This document shows, one piece after another, positions 1 to 6,594 of a DNA stretch of 32,904 nt. The stretch is from Thermoclostridium caenicola (GTDB lineage: Bacteria; Bacillota; Clostridia; DSM-8532): positions 1-32,904 of the forward strand of contig NZ_FQZP01000030.1 of assembly GCF_900142095.1 (NCBI RefSeq), given 5' to 3'. How positions within the stretch are numbered: position 1 is the stretch's first letter; the number at the start of each line of letters is the position of its first letter. Under the pieces are notes generated by a model, which saw nothing but the letters and a program-made list of their open reading frames with translations, did not search any database and was not told the DNA's origin. The position numbers and the translations under genes are program-made.

Positions 1-877
1 AAACGTTAGGCAGGGTGATATAGCAGACATTGCCCTGAGTGGTTACAATTTCGCTCTCAACCTTGTCGGGACTTGTTCCGGCCCAGTACCTGCGCTCCGA
101 AATGTTCTTGCTTTCCTGGTCGGCCATCACCCAGTAGCTGTGGCTGGTGTCTATTTTGACGGTCACGCTTTCCGTCTTACCTGTTTCTATGGCTTTCTTG
201 TCGGCCTCAGCGGTCATGATGCATTCGATGGTTGGAATGGCCGGAATCCTTATCGTGTTCCAGTTGGTGTCGTTGTATCTTAACCGGATGTGGGCACTTC
301 CCGTATCGGGCGTGGTTAAAACCCAGGCCTTCCGGAAAATTTCCGAGTAGTCGGTGCTGCCTTCCGGAATCTTGAACAGCTTAAGCAAGTTAAGGCCAGT
401 ATCGGTTTTTCCTGCTGTAATATGGTCCTCGTCATAGAAGTTGGTGGTAAGCATGTAGTTGAGAAGGGCGGGATTTTTTCTTATATCATACCAAGAATTA
501 GGTGCTTCAGGTAATATATCCTGCCACACTACATTTTCATAATTTCTATCAAATACACTGCCTATTTTTTCAATACTTCGAAAATATTTATCATTGGTTA
601 TCGGCTGATCCTTATAGTTATAGCCAAGGTAGGCATATTCGCCTTTCTCTCCCTTTTCATTTATCATGCCGCCGTTTGGAACAACAATAAATCCTTTATT
701 TGGTAAATCATCACGGCCAAACGGCTCACCGAAAACTTCAGTTTTATATTTCAAAGAAATACCAATATTAAGTGGTCGCCTGGATTCTGAATAGGGATTA
801 AACGCTAATACAATATTATAAAATGTAGAAATCAATACTGCACAAATCAAAAATGTTGCTATTATAATCTTTTTCAT
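1..877 (-). CDS. Exported protein of unknown function, 3' end cut by window edge
   Basis: An open minus-strand frame runs from the ATG at 877 to the left edge (292 codons seen, no stop). The first 25 or so residues (MKKIIIATFLICAVLIS, then a short polar stretch) are a typical signal peptide, so the product is probably exported. The rest has no motif I can name with confidence; the segment with NKGFIVVPNGG and EYAYLGYNY faintly recalls clostridial DUF5704 proteins. The start codon overlaps the stop of the S-layer protein gene upstream (ATGA), and its GGAGG ribosome site lies inside that gene, so the two are translationally coupled and probably co-function at the cell surface. Codon use changes sharply near position 480: AT-rich in the N-terminal 130 residues, GC-rich afterwards, which hints at a mosaic gene. 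The ORF itself is well supported; function is unknown. Confidence 0.72.
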   Translation of the reverse strand, partial: MKKIIIATFLICAVLISTFYNIVLAFNPYSESRRPLNIGISLKYKTEVFGEPFGRDDLPNKGFIVVPNGGMINEKGEKGEYAYLGYNYKDQPITNDKYFRSIEKIGSVFDRNYENVVWQDILPEAPNSWYDIRKNPALLNYMLTTNFYDEDHITAGKTDTGLNLLKLFKIPEGSTDYSEIFRKAWVLTTPDTGSAHIRLRYNDTNWNTIRIPAIPTIECIMTAEADKKAIETGKTESVTVKIDTSHSYWVMADQESKNISERRYWAGTSPDKVESEIVTTQGNVCYITLPNV

Positions 878-2232
878 TTTCTAACCTCCGGTTTGGTGGT
901 CCAAAACCATTTATCCATAGCCTCTGGAACTTTAAAGTAATATGCAACTTCGATATTTGCATTCGGTACCTTGCCGATATATTTATCATCCTTACTGAAA
1001 TCTGTATAGTAAGCATGAAGCTGATGCTCAATCATGAAATCATAAAATGCTTTCCCCTGAGAGGGACCATAAACAATGTTGCTCAGATGGAGCAAGACCT
1101 TTGCATATTTGTCCTGTATCCATGAAAACTTCTTTCTGTCTTTATCCGGCTCCCATCCCTGTCCAAGTAAGTAATCGTCGTCATATAAGGCACTAAGAGT
1201 CCAAGAATATAAAGCAGGATTCTTTTGCTCCCCGGGCGCATATCTCTCGGCAACATAGTTCATTCGGGGTTCCGCATAAAACTCTATTTTGATGCTGGGA
1301 TGAGTCGTTTTATTGTCAACATAGTAATAAAGGATAGCTGAGCCACCAAAAAAATCACTATACGCAATGCTGAAGGCATTACCGTTCTTCTGGGCATAAT
1401 ACGCCATGGTCTTGGCACACTCATACAGAAGTTCATGAATATCCGGATTGTACTTGTCCGACAGTAGCGTGGGGGTAGGCTTATCTGCTGTTCGCAGGTA
1501 GATCTTTCTATCCTCTATTTTTGCAATAGCATAGAAGTCCTCCGCATTCTCCCTGATATATGCCTCAAACTCCTCATCGCTCCAAACTTCTTCGGGAGGC
1601 GTATAAATCGTCCTCAGGCCGGGTTCCAGCATCTTGTGGATGACCGCCGCTGCGGATGCTCGCGTCAGGTTGCCGTTGGGATTAAACTTCCCATCCGTTC
1701 CGCCTACAAGGATGCCGAGTTGATAGGCCTTGCAGACATATTCCCGAAGGTTTACAGGGATACCGTCGTAATCCGCTATCCGTGACCTTATCTCGTTTTC
1801 ATTGTAGGGTATATCTTTCTCTCCGGTTATCATGGGTAGAGAACGTATGATAATCCTGGCCATCTCGGCCCTTGTGATGGGTCGTTTGTAATCGGTAAAC
1901 TCTCCCGGCTGTACAAAGCCCAGTTCCAGACCAATGGACACATAGACGTCCCCCCAGTATTTATCTGAAGGAACAACCACACCCTTGCCGGCAGCCGCTA
2001 CGGCTATCTTGATAAACTGCTCCACCGTGAGGTTATCCAAGGGTCCGAAGTTTCCCGCGTATCCCACCATCAGTTCCCGCGGGTGGTTGGCCACATACTG
2101 GACATGCTCATAGTACCAGGCATCTCTGGGTACATCGTTGAAGCTCACCGCAGCATGTGACCGGCTCATACCCGAAGGCAAAACCGCCAGAACCATAATA
2201 ACTGTCGATAGGAAAGCGAGAAACTTTTTCAT
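874..2232 (-). CDS. S-layer homology (SLH) domain surface protein
   Basis: This 452-residue protein has an N-terminal signal peptide (residues 1-27, ending near SHAA) and three SLH modules, at about 31-83, 93-133 and 152-205, with the usual FxDV/AWYYEHV and ITRAEMARII-like signatures. SLH triplets bind pyruvylated secondary cell-wall polymer, so the protein is expected to be anchored outside the cell wall. The C-terminal 245 residues are aromatic and acidic and match no domain I recognise. The ATG at 2232 is chosen because AGGAGG lies just upstream and the signal peptide begins there; a sigma-A-type promoter lies at 2263-2292. The stop overlaps the start of the next exported protein gene. Base composition drifts from GC-rich (SLH part) to AT-rich (C-terminal part), as in its neighbour. 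The surface role is secure; the C-terminal function is not. Confidence 0.9.
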   Translation of the reverse strand: MKKFLAFLSTVIMVLAVLPSGMSRSHAAVSFNDVPRDAWYYEHVQYVANHPRELMVGYAGNFGPLDNLTVEQFIKIAVAAAGKGVVVPSDKYWGDVYVSIGLELGFVQPGEFTDYKRPITRAEMARIIIRSLPMITGEKDIPYNENEIRSRIADYDGIPVNLREYVCKAYQLGILVGGTDGKFNPNGNLTRASAAAVIHKMLEPGLRTIYTPPEEVWSDEEFEAYIRENAEDFYAIAKIEDRKIYLRTADKPTPTLLSDKYNPDIHELLYECAKTMAYYAQKNGNAFSIAYSDFFGGSAILYYYVDNKTTHPSIKIEFYAEPRMNYVAERYAPGEQKNPALYSWTLSALYDDDYLLGQGWEPDKDRKKFSWIQDKYAKVLLHLSNIVYGPSQGKAFYDFMIEHQLHAYYTDFSKDDKYIGKVPNANIEVAYYFKVPEAMDKWFWTTKPEVRK

Positions 2233-2262
2233 AACCCAACCTCCTAAAATCTGGTTAAGTTA

Positions 2263-2292
2263 ATCATATCATTATGTGTAATTAAATGTCAA
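2263..2292 (-). promoter_or_regulatory. Sigma-A-type promoter of the SLH gene pair
   Basis: On the minus strand TTGACA (2287-2292) and TATGAT (2263-2268) are separated by 18 bases. The start codon at 2232 follows 30 bases downstream with an AGGAGG site between. Both hexamers are near consensus. Confidence 0.75.
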
Positions 2293-2307
2293 TATTAGCA
2301 AAAATAA

Positions 2308-2347
2308 AACGCGACTGGATATATGGAATTCATTTTCCAGTCGCGTT
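2308..2347 (-). terminator. Rho-independent terminator after the VOC gene
   Basis: Perfect 12-bp stem (2308-2319 with 2336-2347) around a 16-base loop. On the minus strand it is followed by TTATTTTT, so it would end transcripts coming from the 2472-5669 gene run before the SLH promoter. Confidence 0.7.
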
Positions 2348-2471
2348 ATCTTCAAGGAGTTCTTCGTAGTAGGAGTATAATACCTATATATTATATCATC
2401 CTGTCATTGTGTTGTCATGACTTAGTATCGTTACGAATTGAAACTATATTGCATTTAATAAATCCCTGCAA

Positions 2472-2960
2472 TTAATCAGCCAACTTCCTGCGCACCTCCT
2501 GCACCATCTCAATAGGCTCTGAAGTCCTTTGGGCAACTTCCTGCTCACTCATCCCCGTTTTCAGAAGGCGCAGCACGACAGCCTCCATGGGCTGTGCAAT
2601 TTCCACCACATTGCGATCCGGATCGTATACTCTGAAAACCCGCTGTCCCCAGGGCTGCTCTATCGCTTCATGGAGGAACTCGACACCGGATACTTTAAGC
2701 GCTTTGAAAACTTCGTCAAGACTATCACTTTCAAAGTACATTTCCAATTGCTCGCAGCCTCGCTTCTCCGGTTGCGCACATGACTTGCCGAAAACCACGG
2801 AATAGGCATAATCGGCCTGCCATAAGCAAAATCTGCCTTTAAAGACGATGTGCAAGCCGTGGTCCACCTCAACTTCCTGCTTCAGGACCTTTTCATAGAA
2901 CCATCGCGATTTTTCAATGTCTTTGACCATCAGAACCGGTGAGTGATATTGGATATGCAT
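2472..2960 (-). CDS. VOC (glyoxalase/bleomycin-resistance fold) family protein
   Basis: The first 125 residues have the pattern of a vicinal-oxygen-chelate domain: start HSPVLMVKDIEKSRWFYEKVL, then a central QLEMYFESDSLDEVF strand-helix, then PWGQRVFRVYDPDRNVVEIAQ. Members bind a metal and act as glyoxalases, dioxygenases, isomerases or drug-binding proteins; the substrate cannot be read from the sequence. Unlike a minimal VOC protein, a 35-residue tail (LLKTGMSEQEVAQRTSEP and following) resembles a small helix-turn-helix segment, which appears in other Firmicutes VOC proteins. The start at 2960 has an AAGGAG site. It is the last gene of a same-strand run and is followed by a strong terminator. 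Confidence 0.85.
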   Translation of the reverse strand: MHIQYHSPVLMVKDIEKSRWFYEKVLKQEVEVDHGLHIVFKGRFCLWQADYAYSVVFGKSCAQPEKRGCEQLEMYFESDSLDEVFKALKVSGVEFLHEAIEQPWGQRVFRVYDPDRNVVEIAQPMEAVVLRLLKTGMSEQEVAQRTSEPIEMVQEVRRKLAD

Positions 2961-3008
2961 GTTCCTTCTCCTTTTTCAATATGCCGGGAAATCAACTGCG
3001 GTCTGCTA

Positions 3009-3686
3009 TTACCTCAGTTTCAGGACTCGGGCCAATTCCTTGCGTTCAACTGAATTGCTGATAGAAATACCAACGTCCAGGATGCGTGCAACAGCTTCCT
3101 CTCGTGATATCTTATCTGCTTTTGCAAGCCATGATTCAGGCGCCCAGTCGGTTACCTTCATGTAGGTATTGACCGCCCATCCGTAGGGCTCACCCCGACG
3201 GTTGAGCTTTCTCCTGTTTCCGGAGACCGTGATGTAAAAAGTTCTCTGGAGCTCCTTCATGGCAATGTCAACTTTATTTGCTCCCTGCTTTTTGGTAACG
3301 CCCATGAGCCTTCTTATTTCTCTGGTGTCCGGTTCTCCGTTCTGGCAGAAGATCTGCCATATCTGCCATTCCGTATAGCTAATCGCGCCTTCAGCCCACC
3401 GCTCTTCCATCGCTCCCCGGGGGTGGCATGCTGCATAAAAGTACGGGTACAGGCTTTCTGAAATAAAGCCTTTGTGGCCGCCAAGCAGGCACCCAAAAGC
3501 CAGTTTTCTTTCATTCGCCGCCCGATCCTTCCACTGCCAAGGATCGGTTTCGGGATCCCCGGTATGCCACTGCTCCGGCCTCGTCTCCCTATCCAGAGAG
3601 GGAAATCCGGGGAGCAAGTTTGAAAAAGACATATATCCAAGTTGGTTGACCCGTTCAATGAAATCCTCATATGTATTCAGGATCAT
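3009..3686 (-). CDS. AlkZ-like (winged-helix) protein, putative
   Basis: A 225-residue cytosolic protein rich in Trp and charged residues, without signal peptide or membrane segment. Its overall look (PSLDRETRPEQWHTGDPETDPWQWKDR near the N-terminus; EIRRLMGVTKKQGANKVDIAMKELQ in the middle) matches proteins that databases call AlkZ-related, small clostridial relatives of the winged-helix DNA glycosylase family AlkZ/YcaQ. The middle segment fits a winged helix. I do not see the catalytic QxQ motif of true AlkZ, so glycosylase activity is doubtful. The ATG at 3686 is 3 bases after the DUF3795 stop and has AGAGGGG upstream, so the two are co-translated. It could equally be a transcriptional regulator; the family call is from recall. 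Confidence 0.55.
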   Translation of the reverse strand: MILNTYEDFIERVNQLGYMSFSNLLPGFPSLDRETRPEQWHTGDPETDPWQWKDRAANERKLAFGCLLGGHKGFISESLYPYFYAACHPRGAMEERWAEGAISYTEWQIWQIFCQNGEPDTREIRRLMGVTKKQGANKVDIAMKELQRTFYITVSGNRRKLNRRGEPYGWAVNTYMKVTDWAPESWLAKADKISREEAVARILDVGISISNSVERKELARVLKLR

Positions 3687-3689
3687 GCT

Positions 3690-3965
3690 TCATTTCCCCT
3701 CTTTAAGCCATTTTTTCAGGTTTTCTATCCTTGCTCCCGGCGGATTGTCACCGTGCTCCTTGTCAAGATACGAATAGGCATACAGCGTTTCACAAGGCAT
3801 GCTCGGGCAATGACCGCAATGCTCGAAGCCCTTGCCCTGGCAACAAGCTGCAAGTTTACATGGCCCGTAAAAAGGATTGCCATTGGTCGCCACACAACCT
3901 CTGCATCCGGCAGACTCCCTGTATGAGCATTCGCTGCAAAGCAGGCCACATCTGGACTCCACCAT
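3690..3965 (-). CDS. DUF3795 cysteine-rich small protein
   Basis: A 91-residue protein with 12 cysteines arranged as CGLLCSECSYRESAGCRGC, then CKLAACCQGKGFEHCGHCPSMPC. This is the DUF3795 pattern of small, probably metal- or Fe-S-binding proteins common in anaerobes; function is unknown. I start at the ATG at 3965, because MVESRCGLLC is the usual beginning of the family and an AGGGGG stretch precedes it; a longer frame would begin at 4016, inside the end of the WYL regulator gene. It sits between the WYL regulator and the AlkZ-like gene with almost no spacing, which argues for one transcript. Confidence 0.82.
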   Translation of the reverse strand: MVESRCGLLCSECSYRESAGCRGCVATNGNPFYGPCKLAACCQGKGFEHCGHCPSMPCETLYAYSYLDKEHGDNPPGARIENLKKWLKEGK

Positions 3966-4006
3966 AACTCTAACCCCCTGTTTATGCTTTTGGGGATATC
4001 TTACCA

Positions 4007-4945
4007 TCACGAACATGACAACTGCTTGTCTTGTTCATAGCGCGTCAGCATTTTTTTCGCTTTTTCCCTGATTTCCTGCGCTATATCCTCTGGCTCCAGC
4101 ACCTGGGCTTTCTCTCCCATGCTCATGATCCAACTGACGATATAATCCCGGTTGGTGTAGGAGATGACGGCCCTGAGCCTGCCGTCCTCAAGCGTTTCAT
4201 AAAAATTCGGACCATATTCGTCCACCAGCAGGTATTCCAACTCCTTATCCACGAGCAGTGTTAATCGATGCTGATCATGCAGATGCCGGTCCAAATCCCT
4301 TTTTTCAGGAGGGATCTCCCGTCGCTGATAGGTGTTTGGCAACTTCTCCACATGCCACATGCGGTTGAGCTTGAACAGCCGAAAATCATTGCTTGTTCTG
4401 CAATAGCCAAACACATACCAGGAAGACCATTTGAATGCCAGATAATATGGCTCTATAGTACGCAGAGTTTTTCCCTTATCAGAGTAATAAGTGAAGGAAA
4501 TCAGTCGGCTCTCGGATATGGCAGACTTGATAAGGCTGATCTTCTCAGACAGACTGCCTTTATAATGGGAGGCAAGGTCAATGAGGATGCTTTCCTGCAT
4601 GGAAACCACCGCCTCACCACCTGGAGAAAGCCTGTGAATCAGCCTCTCGATTTGGGAAGCATGCGAAGTCTCGGATACGCTGCCCAGGCTTTTTAAGCCG
4701 GTGATGATCTGCTGCAGTTCCTCCACGGTCAGAACGCTTTTATCCAGCCTGAAGCCATCGGCTATCTGGATACCGCCACCGCCACCCTGGCGGGTAATGA
4801 TGGGGATTCCGGCCCGGCAGATGGCGTCGATATCCCGATGAATCGTCCTTCGGGAAACCTCAAGCTTTTCGGCCAGTTCCGGCGCCGTCACCTTATCCTT
4901 TTGAAGCAGAATGGTGATGATGCTCAGCATCCTGTCCAGCTTCAA
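4007..4945 (-). CDS. WYL-domain, DeoR-type helix-turn-helix transcriptional regulator
   Basis: The 312-residue protein begins with a DeoR/HTH_11 helix-turn-helix (residues 5-60; LAEKLEVSRRTIHRDIDAI) followed by a WYL domain (about 135-215, with ISFTYYSDKGKTLRTIEPYYLAFKWSSWYVFGYC) and the C-terminal WCX part. This is the YafY-like architecture; WYL domains sense ligands such as nucleotides or nucleic-acid ends, and several regulate DNA-damage or defence genes. The start is TTG at 4945, preceded by GGGGGTG at seven bases. It lies 31 bases after sfsA and before DUF3795/AlkZ-like/VOC genes, so it may regulate this run. The ligand and operator are not visible. Confidence 0.9.
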   Translation of the reverse strand: MKLDRMLSIITILLQKDKVTAPELAEKLEVSRRTIHRDIDAICRAGIPIITRQGGGGGIQIADGFRLDKSVLTVEELQQIITGLKSLGSVSETSHASQIERLIHRLSPGGEAVVSMQESILIDLASHYKGSLSEKISLIKSAISESRLISFTYYSDKGKTLRTIEPYYLAFKWSSWYVFGYCRTSNDFRLFKLNRMWHVEKLPNTYQRREIPPEKRDLDRHLHDQHRLTLLVDKELEYLLVDEYGPNFYETLEDGRLRAVISYTNRDYIVSWIMSMGEKAQVLEPEDIAQEIREKAKKMLTRYEQDKQLSCS

Positions 4946-4976
4946 CCGGGTTCACCCCCTTTACGACCAGAAAGAC

Positions 4977-5669
4977 TTATAGAATTACCTCAACCGGATC
5001 CGCAATCCTTAAGCTGTCCGGCTCAACATGGCAATCATAGGCCAAGACATGCACACCCTTTGAGGCGGCAAGTCTTAAAGCCTCTCCGAAAGCCCGATGG
5101 GTCTCATCGTTGGGCATAAAGCAGCGGACACCCTTCATCTGTATGACAAACAGGATATAAGCCTCATAACCTTTTTCAGCAGCAGCGATGAGCTCATGGA
5201 TATGCCTTGCACCGCGCTCGGTGGGAGCATCCGGAAACATCGCAACGCCATCCTTCTCCAGGGTAACACCCTTTACCTCTAGAAACGCCTTTCGGCCTCC
5301 GCCTTCCAGGTACAGGTCGAAACGGGACTGCCCGTATTTCTGCTCAGATTTGATGAGATCAAATCCTGACATGCCCGGAAGCTTTATCATTCCTGCCTTA
5401 AGCGTTTCCAGGGCAACCTGGTTCGGGATATTGCTGTCGATGTTCACAAGACGCCCCGCTTTTTCAACGGTAACCAACGAATAGCGGGTCTTGCGGTTCG
5501 GTTTATCGGAGAACTCCAAAAAGACAGGCGCTCCAGGAACAAGGAGTTCCTTCAGCCTTCCGGTGTTCTTCACATGAACAGTCTCTATGGTGCCATTAAT
5601 CTCGCATCTTGCGATAAAACGATTGGGCCGGGACAGGAACCGGCCCGGAATGACTTTCTCGTATCTCAA
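4977..5669 (-). CDS. sfsA: SfsA family protein (sugar fermentation stimulation protein)
   Basis: The 230-residue sequence matches SfsA end to end and in length (family about 230-240). Diagnostic parts are FLSRPNRFIARCEINGT near the N-terminus, HVKNTGRLKELLVPGAPVFL, IPNQV, QSRFDLYLEGGGRKAFLEVKGVTLE and the FPDAPTERGARHIHEL block. The EVKG core resembles the PD-(D/E)XK nuclease fold, and the E. coli protein binds DNA; the true physiological role is not settled. The start is TTG at 5669, with AAAGGGAG six bases upstream. It heads the minus-strand run with the WYL regulator. Confidence 0.95.
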   Translation of the reverse strand: MRYEKVIPGRFLSRPNRFIARCEINGTIETVHVKNTGRLKELLVPGAPVFLEFSDKPNRKTRYSLVTVEKAGRLVNIDSNIPNQVALETLKAGMIKLPGMSGFDLIKSEQKYGQSRFDLYLEGGGRKAFLEVKGVTLEKDGVAMFPDAPTERGARHIHELIAAAEKGYEAYILFVIQMKGVRCFMPNDETHRAFGEALRLAASKGVHVLAYDCHVEPDSLRIADPVEVIL

Positions 5670-5698
5670 ATCTATCTCCCTTTGTTTAGTTTCTTCTA

Positions 5699-6022
5699 TT
5701 ATCCACTTTGTTCGGTCTTCTTTTCAACCCCTTTGCCCCTCAGCATGAGAAATGTGGAAATGGATATCAGCATCAGGGCCAGAACCGCTATAACGGCAAA
5801 GGCCGTCTTAAAACCCCGGTACTCCGATATGGCCCCAACAGCCGGGAAGAAGGTGATCATCATGATACTGAAGAACATGGACTGGAAGGACAGGATGGTC
5901 GCCCGCTGCCGGGATGGGATCTGCTTGTTGATATAGTCCGAGAATACAACAAAGAGTATCGCTTCCATGCCCGACAATAAAATATCTCCTGCTTGCTCCG
6001 GACTTCCATTTTCATGTTGCAT
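5699..6022 (-). pseudogene. Remnant of a major facilitator (MFS) transporter, C-terminal end only
   Basis: The frame codes for the last three membrane segments of an MFS exporter: GMEAILFVVFSDYINKQIPSRQRATILS, then FFSIMMITFFPAVGAISEYRGF, then FAVIAVLALMLISISTFLML and a charged tail. A full transporter has about 400 residues; the remaining two thirds are absent, and the first dozen residues (MQHENGSPEQAG) do not look transporter-like. The break point falls near 5985-6020, next to a block of palindromic REP-like repeats, so deletion or element insertion is a likely cause. There is no good ribosome site. I regard it as non-functional. Confidence 0.75.
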
Positions 6023-6052
6023 TCCTCCTAATGTTCCTGAGTATGTCGGCCG

Positions 6053-6207
6053 GTAGATTGCCGCGCTGCGCTCGCTATGACAGTTCGGGAATTACACTGC
6101 GGGTGTCAGGCGACTGCCGCGCTCTGTTTCCCTTCGCTCGCAAAAACACTTCATTCCTCTAACTTCCAGTTTGTCGTTGCGAGGAGCGTAGCGACGAAGC
6201 AATCTCA
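6053..6207. repeat. REP-like GC-rich palindromic repeat cluster
   Basis: Three related segments lie here: 6053-6083 (contains AGATTGCCGCGCTGCGCTCG), about 6111-6141 (ACTGCCGCGC then TTCGCTCGC) and, in opposite orientation, 6173-6207 (GTCGTTGCGAGGAGCGTAGC then GACGAAGCAATCTC). The last segment folds back on itself (GTCGTTGCG with CGTAGCGAC, allowing G-U pairs). This is the pattern of dispersed extragenic palindromic elements found in many bacteria. No coding function is visible. Confidence 0.65.
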
Positions 6208-6238
6208 TTGTTGCTTAATCACATCAACACCGAAAAAA

Positions 6239-6263
6239 AGGACTTGAGTAAGCCTCAAGTCCT
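6239..6263 (-). terminator. Rho-independent terminator (distal of two)
   Basis: 10-bp stem AGGACTTGAG / CTCAAGTCCT with a five-base loop; on the minus strand it is followed by TTTTTTT. It lies about 115 bases beyond the first terminator downstream of the CRISPR array and small ORF. Confidence 0.88.
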
Positions 6264-6378
6264 GTCCGCAGTGGTTCTGTGTGACATACCCGAATTGTCA
6301 TTGAACCAGGTTCCTTCGCCAAATATCGGCCAACAATCACCAACACGGTGTTCCGGAACCTTTTGATCAAAACAAAAA

Positions 6379-6400
6379 ACCCGGGCAAGCCTACCCGGGT
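6379..6400 (-). terminator. Rho-independent terminator after the CRISPR array and small ORF
   Basis: Seven-bp GC-rich stem ACCCGGG / CCCGGGT with an eight-base loop, followed on the minus strand by TTTTTTGTTTTG. It is positioned to stop both the array transcript and the short transcript started at 6565-6593. Confidence 0.88.
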
Positions 6401-6442
6401 ACAACACATTATTGGTGCGGCTTACTTAAATTACCACTCTAT

Positions 6443-6538
6443 TCACATAGCATGCCTGTAAGCCGCTGTATCATGTACGATATCGGACATGGAAGCCAGC
6501 ATAGTATGCAAATAGAAGGCTTTAAGCAAGCTGTTCAT
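6443..6538 (-). CDS. Small ORF (31 codons) between CRISPR array end and terminators
   Basis: Minus-strand ATG at 6538 to TGA at 6443; product begins MNSLLKAFYLHTML and ends AAYRHAM. I do not recognise it. Support for reality is contextual: a near-consensus promoter (6565-6593) places the start of transcription near 6558, AGAGG lies six bases before the ATG, and a strong terminator follows the stop by 43 bases, so it is a self-contained transcription unit. The peptide has a short amphipathic, weakly hydrophobic N-terminal half, no cysteines, and is too short for a domain. Instead of a peptide, the unit may produce a small RNA of about 180 bases. Which of the two is unresolved. Confidence 0.45.
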   Translation of the reverse strand: MNSLLKAFYLHTMLASMSDIVHDTAAYRHAM

Positions 6539-6564
6539 GTCGTCCTCTTTATTATCCTTGTTTT

Positions 6565-6593
6565 AGTATACATTACAAAAAGTATTCATGCAA
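6565..6593 (-). promoter_or_regulatory. Promoter abutting the last, decayed CRISPR repeat
   Basis: TTGCAT (6588-6593) and TATACT (6565-6570), spacing exactly 17, reading away from the array. The -35 box ends one base from the degenerate terminal repeat (6595-6627). Confidence 0.65.
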
Positions 6594-6594
6594 A

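Noticed and set aside
6224-6409. 61-codon minus-strand frame across both terminators
   Set aside because: It covers two strong terminator hairpins and has no ribosome site; more likely non-coding.
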